NCBI GenBank assembly: GCA_023260135.1
Contig: JALQWG010000005.1
Location: forward strand, 19,331-83,330
Source: Candidatus Altimarinota bacterium
GTDB taxonomy: Bacteria > Patescibacteriota > Gracilibacteria > BD1-5 > UBA2023
Length of the DNA stretch: 64,000 bases
Direction: 5' to 3'
The notes below the pieces were generated by a model, which saw only the letters and a list, made by a program, of their open reading frames with translations, was not told the DNA's origin and did not search any database. Both the position numbers and the translations under genes were made by a program. This document shows, in pieces, positions 29,970 to 40,646 of the stretch. Each line of letters opens with the position of its first letter. Position 1 is the stretch's first letter.

Positions 29970-31343
29970 ATGAACTATTCTATCCTCTCTCGCTCATACG
30001 ATCTCCGCGGTATCTATGGTACTGATATTGATGATGATTTTTTCTTCCGACTTGGTTATGCATTTGCTCGTGTGACAGGCAACACTCGTATCGCACTCGG
30101 ATATGATGCTCGTCTCTCGGCTCTGGCACTTAAAACTGCATTCACCCGCGGAGCCAATCTCGCAGGTGCGACCATAGTCGACCTCGGGCTCGTATCGTCT
30201 GATATGCTCTCATTTGCCACGTGTCACTATGCGGACATCGATGCAGGTGTGATGATCACTGCGAGTCACAATCCTCGTGACTATAACGGTATGAAGTCAC
30301 TCAACCACAAGGGAGAACCGTACAATGTGAAAAAATACGGTCCAGATATGGTGAAGATTATGGAATCAATGAATGGAGATAATGGGGAATTGATAGCAGA
30401 AAAAATAGAGCATCGAGATGTAGAGAATGATTGGGTCGAGCATATTCTCGACTTCGTAGGTCGAGATGTCGACTTCTCTGCGTATACTATCGTAGCAGAT
30501 GGTGGCAATGGTGCTGCATGAGCATTTATGACTCGACTCGCGGAGCGTGCAGGATTCCGTATAGTTCCACTCTTCCTCGAACCAGATGGTAACTTCCCGA
30601 ATCATCATCCCAATCCGATGCACGAGAAGAACCGTGAAGATGCACGACAAGCCCTCCTCCGTGAATCTGCTGATATAGCATTCGTATTCGATGGAGATGC
30701 CGATCGTGTCATGATACTCGATGATACGGGTGAGGTACTCACTTCTGGTATTATCTCATCAGTTATTGCTACATGACTCTCAGAGAAATATCCTCGTGCA
30801 GGGTACATAGGCAATGCAACCGTCTCACATATCTATCAAGATACGGTTGAGTCTCTCGGTGGCTACTACGAGCGTGAGATGGTCTGACATGTCTATATCC
30901 GTGAACATATGATGCGAGATAGTGGCATCGTCTATGCGGGTGAACACTCTGCACACTACTTCTTCCGAGATAACTACTATATGGATTCTGGTATCATGGC
31001 TGGTATGGTATTCCTCGCTGCTGCAGCTCGTAGTGGACAACGGATATCTGATATCAAGAAGCAGTATGAAAAGTATGTCACACTCGAAGAGACCAACTTC
31101 GAAGTCGCTGATCCAAAATCAGCTATCCAAAAACTCGAAGAACTCTATAAGTCAGAGAAGTATGATATGTTCGATGGTATAACAGTAACCTATGATGATG
31201 GTAGTTGGTGGAACTTCCGTCCGAGTTCTAACGAACCACTTCTCAGACTCAATATGGAAGCACGGACACAAGAGAGATTTGACTCGCTCTATGCTGAGAT
31301 CATGGAACATATTCGGACTTTTGGACAGGGAAGTGAGGACTAA
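29970..31343 (+). CDS. Phosphomannomutase/phosphoglucomutase
   Basis: Alpha-D-phosphohexomutase, 457 aa. The four active-site loops are present: the phosphoserine loop VMITASHNPRDYNGMK (Ser99), the metal loop FVFDGDADRVMI (Asp241-Asp243-Asp245), the sugar loop YAGEHSAHYFF, and the phosphate loop WNFRPSSNEPLLRLN. It interconverts mannose or glucose 1- and 6-phosphates and so supplies activated sugars, presumably for the surface glycan made by the Wzy/glycosyltransferase genes. UGA-Gly at AAGAF, ATGLS and VGHVY. Start at ATG 29970 gives the typical SRSYDLRGIYG N-terminus. Confidence 0.94.
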
Positions 31344-31347
31344 TACG

Positions 31348-31422
31348 TCATCCTGAACTTGATTCAGGATCTTCCGTCCAATATTTGAAGATTCCGAAAT
31401 AAATTCGGAATGACGAAGGATA
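31348..31422. repeat. Intergenic double-palindrome repeat
   Basis: Two adjacent inverted repeats (GTCATCCTGAACTTGATTCAGGAT; ATTCCGAAATAAATTCGGAAT) ending TGACGAAGG. REP-like in design; it follows the phosphomannomutase stop. Confidence 0.7.
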
Positions 31423-31488
31423 AAAAATATTTTTTACTTCACAGAACAATAAAAATATGCTACAATAATGGCATATTTTTTTATATTC

Positions 31489-32331
31489 ATGCCAACAAAT
31501 GACGACCTCATCCGTGAAAACCATGAACTCCGGGCCAAGCTCGAATTCGCACAAGCATGGATGCGTCGTGAAGTGGCTACCTCGATTAGTCGTATCCAAG
31601 AGGAACAATCTCAGAAGAGTACGAGAGTCGCTATGAAAAATATATTCGAAACAGAGTGACTCGATATCCTCACGCGCAAGATGATACAGAAGTTCGATAG
31701 TTCACTTGAACGAGCGCCGAAGTATACACTTGAGAGGCTCATCGACGCTGAGATATACTGGAATACACTCCAGCAATATCCTCAGATGGATGCACTTCCT
31801 ATCATCATCGCTTATCAGAAGATACTGGATGCATGGATAGAGGAGCGACTTGTGGCACCATGGAGAAATTCTCCCCCTTATAGGGGGAGTCAGAGGGGGT
31901 ATCATCAGAATACCCCACCTAGCCTCCCCTACAAGGAGAGGAATAGGGATACGATCTCGCAATGACTGGAGCAAGATATAGTGAATCTCATAGAGAAAAA
32001 ATATACACTCTCGATTGGACGACTCTACCAGTTAGTCCAATATATCCGTGATTCTGGTGTATCTGTCATTTCGAGTAAAGCGATAGTGGAATCGAGAAAT
32101 CTTGCTCCAATATTGAGAGAACTTATATTATTCTGGAAAATGAATTCTTCCGATACTCTCGATATCCTTGTATCAGATGACTTCTTCGTAGCATTCAAGT
32201 CTCTCATGGAACGAGAAGTGTTCTCTCGTAAACGTCATGGGTCCAAGGTGACATACTCAGATGCCAGGTTCACTCGTGATATCCTCATCGATGCGAGTCA
32301 GAAGAAGGGCTTATTTGAGATGATGTTTTAG
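31489..32331 (+). CDS. Hypothetical protein (280 aa) carrying two translated palindromic repeats
   Basis: A soluble, helical protein of unknown family. The N-terminus looks like a coiled coil (NDDLIRENHELRAKLEFAQA) and the C-terminus is helical and basic (MEREVFSRKRHGSKVTYSDA). Two dispersed repeats lie in frame: residues about 127-152 (NSPPYRGSQRGYHQNTPPS...) and about 191-208 (SVISSKAIVESRNLAP). Both encode low-complexity, probably looped segments. UGA-Gly at ETEGLD and SQGLEQ. ATG 31489 is preferred over 31468, because a TACAAT -10 box at 31461-31466 abuts the latter. Confidence 0.65.
31866..31945 (+). repeat. In-frame palindromic repeat, family 2
   Basis: Inverted CTCCCCC...GGGGGAG and GGGGT...ACCCC, then CCTCCCCT...AGGAGAGG. 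It forms nested hairpins and is translated in frame inside the 31489 gene. Confidence 0.75.
32061..32108 (+). repeat. In-frame palindromic repeat, family 1
   Basis: GTCATTTCGAGTAAAGCGAT and GAGAAATCTTGCTCC ends match the folC copy (11591-11656, opposite strand) and the intergenic copy at 48986-49030. Confidence 0.8.
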
Positions 32332-32583
32332 TTATTTTGAGAGGTGTATATATTCAATTCCTGGGATATTTCCTATATCTTCAATTACTTTGTCTAATTC
32401 TTGGGATCATTTTTTTGTATTTTGTGATAACTTGAGAGTGTATCATCCACCAGTCAAAATCCCAGCGATAACGCTTCCAATAATAACTACTTTTTTTATT
32501 GATTTTCTATCTTCTTCTTTATTTTTAGGCGGAAATACAAGAGTTCTTGTTGTGTTATCTTGGGGCATGATTCAGAGTGACAT
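32332..32583 (-). CDS. Hypothetical single-TM protein (83 aa)
   Basis: From ATG 32583 (or 32568, MPQDNTT) to TAA 32332. One hydrophobic helix (VVIIGSVIAGILTGGYTLKL) follows a Lys/Glu-rich N-terminus, consistent with a small membrane or signal-anchored protein. UGA-Gly three times. It is convergent with the 31489 gene; their stops are adjacent. No family recognised, and codon use is AT-rich. Confidence 0.45.
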
Positions 32584-32688
32584 ATTTTTTTAAAAAAAGA
32601 GGGCGTCTATATAGTCAAAAAGTGTTCTGAGTCAATAGAATTTTATAAAATTTTATGAATTTACTATATTTTCTATATAATTCTCCTC

Positions 32689-33162
32689 ATGATAATACTC
32701 TGACTTGATCCATGATTCGCGACAATTGGTTTTGCTCTCCTCGAGAAGGAGGGGCGTATGACGCGTATTATCGAATATGGTGTTATCGAGACTCGTGCTG
32801 GTGTAGCTTTTTCTGATAGACTCCTCCAGATACAGTCTGATCTCAGAGAAGTACTCGATACATATCGCCCAGATATATGTGGGATTGAGCGACTTTTTTT
32901 CCTCCGCAATGTAACCAATGGTATCGATGTGGCGCATGCTCGAGGAGTGATTGTACTCACACTTGCAGAGCGTGGTATACCACTTGTTGAGTTCACACCA
33001 CTTCAGGTGAAGCAGGGAATTGCGGGCAATGGTTTTGCCAAAAAACTCCAAGTCCAGAAGTCCCTCATGATGCTCCTCAAACTCAGTGAGATACCACGTC
33101 CGGATGATGCAGCAGATGCTCTTGCTATAGCATATCTGACGAGTCTCAGGGTAAATATATAG
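32689..33162 (+). CDS. ruvC: Holliday junction resolvase RuvC
   Basis: Endonuclease that cuts Holliday junctions with RuvAB, 157 aa. The N-terminal IILGLDPGFATIGFAL carries catalytic Asp7; CGIERLFFLRN carries the second acid; the C-terminal DDAADALAIAYLTS supplies the last two. Both glycines of LGLDPG are UGA, so a standard reading would start the protein after the active-site Asp. Full length for the family. ruvA and ruvB are not in the window. Confidence 0.95.
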
Positions 33163-33169
33163 AAAACTC

Positions 33170-33197
33170 TTGATTTCCTCTTCCTATTCTGTAGAAT
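33170..33197 (+). promoter_or_regulatory. Promoter upstream of the 33222 gene
   Basis: TTGATT (33170-33175) and TAGAAT (33192-33197), spacer 16 bp, 25 bp before ATG 33222. Confidence 0.5.
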
Positions 33198-33221
33198 CAG
33201 GACAATTCTTCTCTCTCTTCC

Positions 33222-34013
33222 ATGGAATTCCTCGACGCGCTCGCACAGACATTTGCAGTTACTCGGTTCGATGCGGGACTTGCCCTCCTCATCCTCCTCC
33301 TCGCAGGGTTGGCGTATTATTTTCTGACATTACATCAGATATTTGAGGCGGCATTCGGTGCTATGGTCGGGCTTGGTGTATATATTCTCCTCTCTGTTCT
33401 CCTCCTCGGTAATGGTCCACTTGGTTCCAATGGTGGACTTTTTCCGTTCGGTTTTTCGGTTTTTGTTGTGAGTATTGCTATATATCTGGTGTTTATCTTG
33501 GCAGTTCTTTTTCCTCTCCATGGTGGACTCGTCATATCTGAGCCAACACATCCAACTATCTATACAGTTCTTTATTTTTTTGTTGCAATATTTTTTCTCT
33601 TTTCGATGTTTGCAACGATGGTATATATGGCTGATCAGGCCTATATATTCAAGCCTGGAACGATATTTTCTCTCATGAGAGAGACTCCATTCTATCTCGA
33701 GTGAGTGCAGAAGTCGAATTTTTATGCATTTGTCCTGTCGAAACAAGATATCATCATACCACTCGGTATCCTCCTCATGCTCTACAAGATTCTTCTTGCC
33801 AATATAGTCAATGCCGCGCTACTCTCTATCTGGTACAATCTCAGCAATGTCTGATTCTATAGGAAAAAAGATGATGCCAGCTACCGTGTAGAGTTCCATG
33901 AAGTTGGTGGACATGGAGGTGGATGACATGATGCTCATGGGCATGATGACCACGGACATGATGCTCATACTGCTCCTTGACACGATACTCATGGATGACA
34001 TGGACACCACTAA
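33222..34013 (+). CDS. Multi-pass membrane protein with His/Gly-rich cytoplasmic tail
   Basis: A 263-aa membrane protein with about five TM helices (e.g. AGLALLILLLAGLAYYFLTL; YTVLYFFVAIFFLFSMFATM; PLGILLMLYKILLANIVNAA). The last 35 residues are dominated by Gly-His-Asp repeats (GGHGGGGHDAHGHDDHGHDA), ending in HH. Several of the tail glycines are UGA. The tail is a likely metal-binding module, as seen in ZIP/CDF-type transporters, but the membrane part matches no transporter I know. Its function is open. The next gene encodes a PH-like membrane protein 18 nt downstream. Confidence 0.65.
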
Positions 34014-34031
34014 TATTTCCTACAAGACTCT

Positions 34032-34610
34032 ATGGCTCCACACTGATCTACCCCCAAGTTCGATGAAAAAATCCTCTACAAGTGTCACCAGCACTGGATT
34101 GTTCCATTTTTTTGAGCTCTAAAATACATACTTGCTATTGGATTTCCAGTGGCACTCGTGACATATTTTCTGAGTGACTATTCTTGGGCTTGGACTCTTA
34201 TGGTGTTCTTCCTTATCGCTAGTATGATTGCCTTGTATGAGTACTATCTCTGGGATCACTCGTGGCTTTTTATTGGTAACCAAAAAGTAACCCTCGCTGT
34301 TCGTAATGGACTCTTTTCACAATATGCTATGAATGTCCGGTATCGCAATATTCGTGACTGCGCTGTGAGCAAGCATAGTATGTGGAGTTTTCTCTTCAAA
34401 TACGGTACAATATTTGTTCGCTCATCCGCGAATGAGGGGGATTTTCATGCGAATTATGTCCCAAAAGTGGGTAAAGTGTATGCCCTCATCAATGCTCTCA
34501 CTCGATACAATGATGACGAACGTGCAGAGATAGATACAATAGAAAAACTACACAATCATCATACGAACCGAGAGTTTCGAGACGAACCAAAGGCAACACT
34601 TCACTCATAG
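34032..34610 (+). CDS. PH-domain (YdbS-like) membrane protein
   Basis: A 192-aa protein with two TM helices (FGALKYILAIGFPVALVTYF; WAWTLMVFFLIASMIALYEY), then a bacterial PH-like domain beginning SWLFIGNQKVTLAVRNGLFS and including NVRYRNIRDCAVSKHSMWSF. That pattern (two TM helices, then beta-sandwich with NVxYRxIR) is typical of bPH2 proteins. The charged C-terminus is rich in His/Asp. Two UGA-Gly codons in the N-terminal part. The lipoprotein gene starts one base after its stop, implying coupling. Confidence 0.7.
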
Positions 34611-34611
34611 T

Positions 34612-35628
34612 ATGAATTGTATGAAATATACTATCTACTGATATATTCTTGTATTTTCTGTATTTTTGTTTGCTTCTTGTACCAACGAGTACCAGGAGCA
34701 TTTTTTTCGCGAATATGATATTGGTGCAACTATCCAGAGTTGATCTCTTGTATCGAGCGGTTCAGAGCTCTCGGTTCTCCCAGATGAATGAGTGAGAACG
34801 CGTATCATAGGGCATATCGATAGTGCAAGCGAGAGGATATGGATAGAGATATACCTCTGGACAGACACTGATATCCTCGACGCAGTTCTCCGGGCTCATG
34901 CGAGATGAGTGGATGTACGAGTACTCCTGGAGCCCAATGTATATGGACTCCCAGATGCTAACAAAAAAATATATAGATCCATGACTGATGTGTGAATCAA
35001 GGTGAAATATACTGATAACTATCGATATGTTTTTACTCATGCAAAATTCATGATTATTGATGATAGGTATTATATTAGTACTGGGAATTTTACTCGTTCA
35101 TTTTTTGAGGGAAATAGAGAGTTCATCTATTTCGGTAATGATATAATTACTCTTGATTTTCTCAGGGAAGTATTTCTCTCTGATTTTGCGTATCTGAACC
35201 TCCCTCAGACTCGTGTTCCTGAGCATATGGTACTCTCTCCAGTCAACAGTCGTGAGAAGATAGAATCCCTGATTCGTGCAACATCAGGGAGTGTAGTTAT
35301 ATACAATCAGACGCTTACTGATCTGTCCATACTCTCTTTGCTCCATGAGAAAATATCTGAGTGAGCTGATATTCGAGTATGTACGGCAGATAATGAATCC
35401 AACAGACAGAGTTTGTCAGGGGGTCATCTCAATTGGAAAACCATCAAAAAGCCCTATCTTCATGCAAAAATCATGATACTTGATGGAAAAACATTATTTC
35501 TCTGAAGTCAAAACTTTACACAAAATGCTCTCGAAAATAACAGGGAAGTGGGTATAATCATCCGAGACAGTCCCGATATCATTGCGAAAATACAAAAAAT
35601 CATAGAAAAAGACTGTATTTTTGACTAA
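34612..35628 (+). CDS. Phospholipase D-like lipoprotein (two HKD motifs)
   Basis: A 338-aa lipoprotein: lipobox FASC after a hydrophobic signal (residues 10-24). The mature part has two PLD half-domains: HAKFMIIDDRYYISTGNFT and HAKIMILDGKTLFLGSQNFT, each H-x-K-x4-D followed by a GN/GSQN loop. Family members hydrolyse phosphodiesters in lipids, nucleic acids or cardiolipin synthesis; the target here is unknown. UGA-Gly at SGSLV, DEGVRT, ARGVDV and FLGSQ. It is the end of the membrane-protein operon starting at 33222. Confidence 0.88.
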
Positions 35629-35668
35629 ATTTTTGCAATTTTTTTTATATTGGTGTAGTCTATAGAAT

Positions 35669-38008
35669 ATGCATATTATCAAAAATATTCTCACAACACT
35701 CTTGGTACTCACAGTTTTTGGCTTTATGACCATTACTTCTTTTGGTTTTGGAAAATCAGAAGAGATAGTTCGTACAGAGGAGAAGAAGCGTGAGATTATT
35801 GCTTCTATTGCTACAATCTGAAAAGATGATAGTGCCAAGTCATTCATAAAAAAAGAATCAGTACCCGCTACTACTTCACTTACACTCGATAAGTGAGCTG
35901 CATGACATATAGAATTTTGACTCTTGGCTGGTGCATTTGTCCTCGGTGACTCGACTGGGACTCTAGATTTTCGTGATTTTTCTCTCTCAGGAACCAATCT
36001 CACTCTCAATCCAAAATATCCTGCAGTAGTATCACTCTATGACCCATTTACCACCTACAAGATTCTATGAGTTAACCAGGATTTTGCTATCACGCAGATT
36101 ACGAATGGAAGTTTTTATATAGGAAATGAGTCCGACTCAACTATATCTCTCTATTCTGTTGACTCTGTTGTCCGTCTGGATTTTCTCTATGAGGGAAAAG
36201 TTATGACAGATATGGTGCTCTTCCCAGGAATGTATATTCGTTTTGATCCAAAAAATAATGTAACTCTCGAATGAGCAAACCTATTCCGAATACTCCAATC
36301 CCTCGAACTCGATGGAACACAGGATATTGCTCAGAACAGTACTACAGGTATAGAATTCGTCAATCCACGTATGGAGAGTGCTACGAGCAACAAGGATTCA
36401 TTTTTTATGTATAGACTCCCTGTTGATAGGAATACGTTGTTTCAGCTCCTCCACGTGATGTTCTATGATGAAGTCTCCCAGATAGAGCTCTATCAAAAAT
36501 ACGGAATTGCCGCGTATGGACAGACTATCACGTTCACCAGCCATGACTGGTTCATGAATCCAGGAAAGAAGAGTCACTTTCTTCTCCTCAAGCTCGACTC
36601 TGTTCTCGCGAATGCTCTCCAAAATGGAGTATCAATGGAATACTTTACCAAGCAAATTGCTGAGATAAATGAGCAGGCAAAGACACTCTGACTCTGAAAT
36701 AGTGTACAGGTAAAACTCGAACAATTTCTCACAGAGTGACGATTTGCATTATTTGGATCCGCAGCCATGAAGGTGAATCCAATATTTCCTGAGATATACC
36801 AGGCTGTATCTGATGCCGTGGGGAAGTCTCCAGTAACTGCACATGCCAAGCTCCTCCAGAGACTCTCAGATATATATTCTAAAAATCTCGTTACACAGAA
36901 AAAAGATCTCTCGTTCTCTAAGATTGATACCTATTCTCCAACGGCGCTCGAGCTCGAAAAGACTCTGAATTCTTCTGATATTCAGCAGAGAGATTATTTT
37001 GATATAGCACTTTATGCATTCAATGTCCTCAAAAAAACAGAAGAAAAATGAATGTTCATGGAAGAGGCTGTATATCTCCATCCTACATATGCACTCATCA
37101 ATACAATTCTCCTCTCTACAGAGCGCTATACTGCTACAATCAAGGATCCTGAACGAAAAAATATAACATATCAGGGAATTGCACTTCATTTTTATGATCA
37201 TATATTCCAAGTTCTCACACGGTCAGTATATACTACATTCATGCAGGAAGAAGATGGGCATCTCTATCTCAAACCAGCATTTCGCCCGACGAATACAGAA
37301 CCCAAGATACATATTGACGAGAACCTCATACGTGATATCGAGGCGGTTGCATGAACCATATCTCTCGTAGAGGATAAGATAGAGAGTCACTATGGCGAAG
37401 GTTCTACCAATAATGTATTTCTCAGCATCAAGAAGTCTATCACACAGTTCTATGGATTTTCAAAAATACTCAACTATGAAGCGTATAATGAATATGTAAA
37501 AACTCCATATACTGTTGATACTAAGAGTGAGTTCCTCCTCCCAGTCTATACAGGATGAGTTCTCGAGACATCCGATATTCTCTCTGGACTCATATCAGAG
37601 TCTACCGTGACCAATCCGGATATCGACAGGATAACAACACTCCTTGGAGGTATACCAAAGACTCTTATATCCAAGGGTTCTGGATACTATAGCATCAGTG
37701 GAGCTACCTATGGAATAAAAGATAAATCAACAGGTGATTCTCTCCAGGTGCGATTATCTCTCGATATTCCACAGGATATGGCAACTTTTCACAACGTTAT
37801 GGTGAACTATAAGGGTATGACTATACCTATGGCGTTCTCAGAAGAAGGACTCGAATATCTCCCAAATGTACTCAGTACTATACCAGTATATATATCACGC
37901 TACAATGATATCATGAAGACGAATCCATCTCTCGAAGGTGAAGTTAGATTTCTCGATACAACGAAGAAAATCATGATTGGTATATATCCATTTCCGTTAG
38001 TTCCGTAG
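35669..38008 (+). CDS. Large secreted hypothetical protein (779 aa)
   Basis: A signal peptide or anchor (LTTLLVLTVFGFMTITSFGF) precedes a long extracytoplasmic region. A beta-rich segment around residues 110-200 (SFYIGNESDSTISLYSVDSV; MVLFPGMYIRFDPKNNVTLE) is faintly reminiscent of FecR-type domains; the rest is helical, with no domain I recognise. About nine UGA-Gly codons. Monocistronic, and its 3' end overlaps the convergent trmD gene by 12 nt. Role unknown; its size and location suggest an envelope protein. Confidence 0.6.
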
Positions 38009-38650
38009 ATTTTCTTCTTTCCATTTTTGTATTTTTTTCGGGTCTCAAGAGAGGAGTACAGTTGGTACACTCTGTCATTCGAATACCTCTGGTCGTGAAT
38101 ACTGGGGGTATTCTTTTTTTCATCAGAGATGTGGACTATAGGACTCCTCTCTCAGGGACTCATCTGATATAACTCATGGTATGAGTCGGACGACACTATC
38201 GATGAGTACGAGAGCTCCGAGCTCACCACTCGAGAGCACGTACTTGCCTATAGAGATCTCTCTCACATCAAAAAAATCAAATATTCGTCCATCAACTCCC
38301 TCATAGTGGCCACAGATGATACAATAGTTATCTTGTTCATTTTGCGCTAGGTTATCTGCTACGCTTGCTGTGAGCTCTTCTCATGCAGGAGACATGAGTA
38401 TGATAGAGAGTTTTCCATATTGCTCTTCGAGGTCACGTATACACTGTACCAGGGGCTCTATGGTGATGATTGTACCCGCTCATCCACCATAGGGTCTATC
38501 ATCTACACGGCGAGTATTGCGCACTGTCCAATCAGTGAGATTGTGAATACTATAGCGAAAGAGCCCCTTTTCTTGGGCTCTTTTCATGATACTTGTTTCG
38601 AGGTATGGACGTACACTCTCAGGAAAGAGTGAGACTATGTGAATATGCAT
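37997..38650 (-). CDS. trmD: tRNA (guanine37-N1)-methyltransferase TrmD
   Basis: SPOUT-class m1G37 methyltransferase, 217 aa. Shows [32 protein letters not shown]-type strand, the trefoil-knot [20 protein letters not shown] and [23 protein letters not shown] encodes glycine in the conserved GGGAG and PAGEE sites and in PHLGGKK. The C-terminal tRNA-binding domain is shorter than in E. coli (255 aa). It starts 1 nt after the FKBP lipoprotein gene on the same strand. Confidence 0.95.
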
Positions 38651-38651
38651 A

Positions 38652-39566
38652 TTACTTGATATCGAGGATTTCTACATCGAAGAAGAGTGTTTTTCCAACC
38701 ATTGGATGGAACTGTGCAATAACCACTTCTTCATCTTTTATCTCCATGATTTGGAGTTTTCCAGTTGGGAGCTCTATAGATTCACCAACAGCAAAGTTCT
38801 TGTTATAAAAAGGACTATTCTTATTCGTAATCTCGAGTGTTACTCCTGTTCCTGCTATTTTTGTAATCTTGAATTCTGCATCCTGTCCTGCGCTCTCTGC
38901 AGTTGCACCTACAACGAGTTTTTTCTTGTAGAATGGATTGTTAGTATTTTCTATCTCGAGTGTAATGCTAGTATCATCTGCCTTTACTACCTTCGCTGTT
39001 GCATCATTGGCACCAGTGAATGTCTGTCCTACAACAGCAGACTTCATATCCTCTGGGAGTTCTGTACGTGGGACTGTCTCAGTGATAGTATCAGCGAAGA
39101 GTGCCTTATCCTGAGTCATAGTAAATACTGGTGCAATCTGGTATTTTGGTATAGTACTCATGACAGGGCCTGTTCCGTATCCGAGTTCTGGTGGAACTTC
39201 GATAACCTTCTTTTCTCCTATCTTGAGCCCCTTGAGCCCGTTCTCAAATCCTGGAATAACCTGGTTTCCGCCAATCATCACGGAGAATGGAGAATACATG
39301 TCCTCAGTTTTTCCAGACATACCGTTCGCCTGTGCTACAGAATAGACTGTAGTCTCGAGTACTGGTCCATCTGCTTGACCATCACGGAGAGTGTAGTTGA
39401 GTGTGACGTATGTGTTATCTGCAACCTCAGTTGGTGCAACTTTTTCTACTGTTGAACCTGATGTTGCTCCTTCTGTAGGAGTATTTTCTGTAGTTGGTTT
39501 GTTACTCATCGAGAGTGAGCAAGATGCGAGGGAGAGGAGTGCGAGTGCTATGAGAATATTGCGCAT
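38652..39566 (-). CDS. FKBP-type peptidyl-prolyl isomerase lipoprotein
   Basis: A 304-aa lipoprotein (lipobox LASC, residues 13-16). After a Thr/Glu-rich linker, the FKBP core is visible: YVTLNYTLRDGQADGPVLET, VMIGGNQVIPGFENGLKGLK and IGEKKVIEVPPELGYG. Two or three further beta repeats follow (NPFYKKKLVVGA; SPFYNKNFAVGESIEL), resembling the SlyD/trigger-factor insert-in-flap style. Likely a surface folding catalyst for secreted proteins. No UGA codon in this gene. Co-transcribed with trmD. Confidence 0.9.
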   Translation of the reverse strand: MRNILIALALLSLASCSLSMSNKPTTENTPTEGATSGSTVEKVAPTEVADNTYVTLNYTLRDGQADGPVLETTVYSVAQANGMSGKTEDMYSPFSVMIGGNQVIPGFENGLKGLKIGEKKVIEVPPELGYGTGPVMSTIPKYQIAPVFTMTQDKALFADTITETVPRTELPEDMKSAVVGQTFTGANDATAKVVKADDTSITLEIENTNNPFYKKKLVVGATAESAGQDAEFKITKIAGTGVTLEITNKNSPFYNKNFAVGESIELPTGKLQIMEIKDEEVVIAQFHPMVGKTLFFDVEILDIK

Positions 39567-39608
39567 AGAGTATAATTAGTTTTTAACTCGGATATTGTAT
39601 GGAATATT

Positions 39609-40580
39609 TTATTTTTTCAATCAGATTATGGCTAGCTCAATCTCCAAAATACGTCATAATTCAACATCTTTCATTCATTTTCCGCTTTTGTATGCGATAT
39701 TTATCTCTATGAGTCGATGATAAAAGTCTCGGAGTTTTGGGTATGATATACGTGCAGATTGGCTCTTTTTGAGGACGAATGGATTGATTTTTATCTGAGG
39801 ATTTGATATGTGGTGTTCCTGCATGTATTTTGCATAGAGACTATTGCGCATCGCACCGATGAAGCTCGGGAGGAATTCATACATACTCTTGCCACTTGAT
39901 ATTCTCGAGAAGAGTGTGAGAGATTTTTTCGTATCACTAGCCATGATAGCATCTACGAGAGAAAACACCTTGCCTCCAGAGAGGTCACCAATAGCTCGGT
40001 CGATACTCGCATCGGTAATAGGGATTGTCAGCGACTCTATACTGAGAACCTCGAGAATGCTTGCTATCAGGTGGCTCTGTTGCGAATTGATCTCCCATTC
40101 TTCGAGGACTGACTCTTGGTCTCGGAGCTCATCTATAACACGAGATATTACTCTACTATCTAGATTCCCGAATCTCTTTTCCCAAGTGGTTGTGTTATAG
40201 AGGGTATCGAATTTTTTGACTTCTCAGGTGCGAGTGATGAGTGGTACGAGGTCGAGCGCACGTTCAGTGAGGTCTGAAAATAGGAGAAAATGATCATCCG
40301 GAAGGACTTCAAAAACCCTCGTAAAAAACTCCACAAAGTCAGTAGTCTTGTCTCGTTTTTCATTGCCTCCAGATATAACGAACAGTCTCTTATCTGCAAA
40401 AAGTCCCGACGAGAGCATATTTTGTTCTATATTTTTTCAGGAGTTCTTGATATCTGAGAGGCTCACATGTTCTATATTCATCTCTGAGTGACGCTCCTTG
40501 AATGCTTGGATCCATTTTTTACGTTCCTCTGCTATCCCATATGTATCCCTCCCTGAGAGGAGAACGATATTTTTTTTCAT
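39609..40580 (-). CDS. holA: DNA polymerase III delta subunit
   Basis: Clamp-loader delta subunit, 323 aa. N-terminal AAA+-like domain without Walker B activity (NIVLLSGRDTYGIAEERKKW; LFADKRLFVISGGNEKRDKT; HFLLFSDLTERALDLVPLIT). The C-terminal collar has SIDRAIGDLSGGKVFSLVDA and SRISSGKSMYEFLPSFIGAM. This order and the collar pattern fit HolA. UGA-Gly at KNSGKN, TRTGEV, SGKGMK and others. The leader is T/C-rich. It lies alone between the FKBP and mscL genes on the same strand. Confidence 0.85.
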
Positions 40581-40614
40581 GGTATGAGTATAGGAAAAAG
40601 TAGAGAATAGTAAA

Positions 40615-40642
40615 TAAAAAATCCCCTCGAAGTGAGGGGATT
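40615..40642 (-). terminator. Terminator after mscL
   Basis: AAATCCCCTC-ACTT-CGAGGGGATTTTTT read on the minus strand, just past the mscL stop. Confidence 0.88.
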
Positions 40643-40646
40643 TGGA

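Noticed and set aside
38706..39455. 249-codon plus-strand ORF opposite the FKBP lipoprotein gene
   Set aside because: It is the antisense shadow of a clear FKBP gene; its Cys/Ser-rich composition is typical of an antisense frame.
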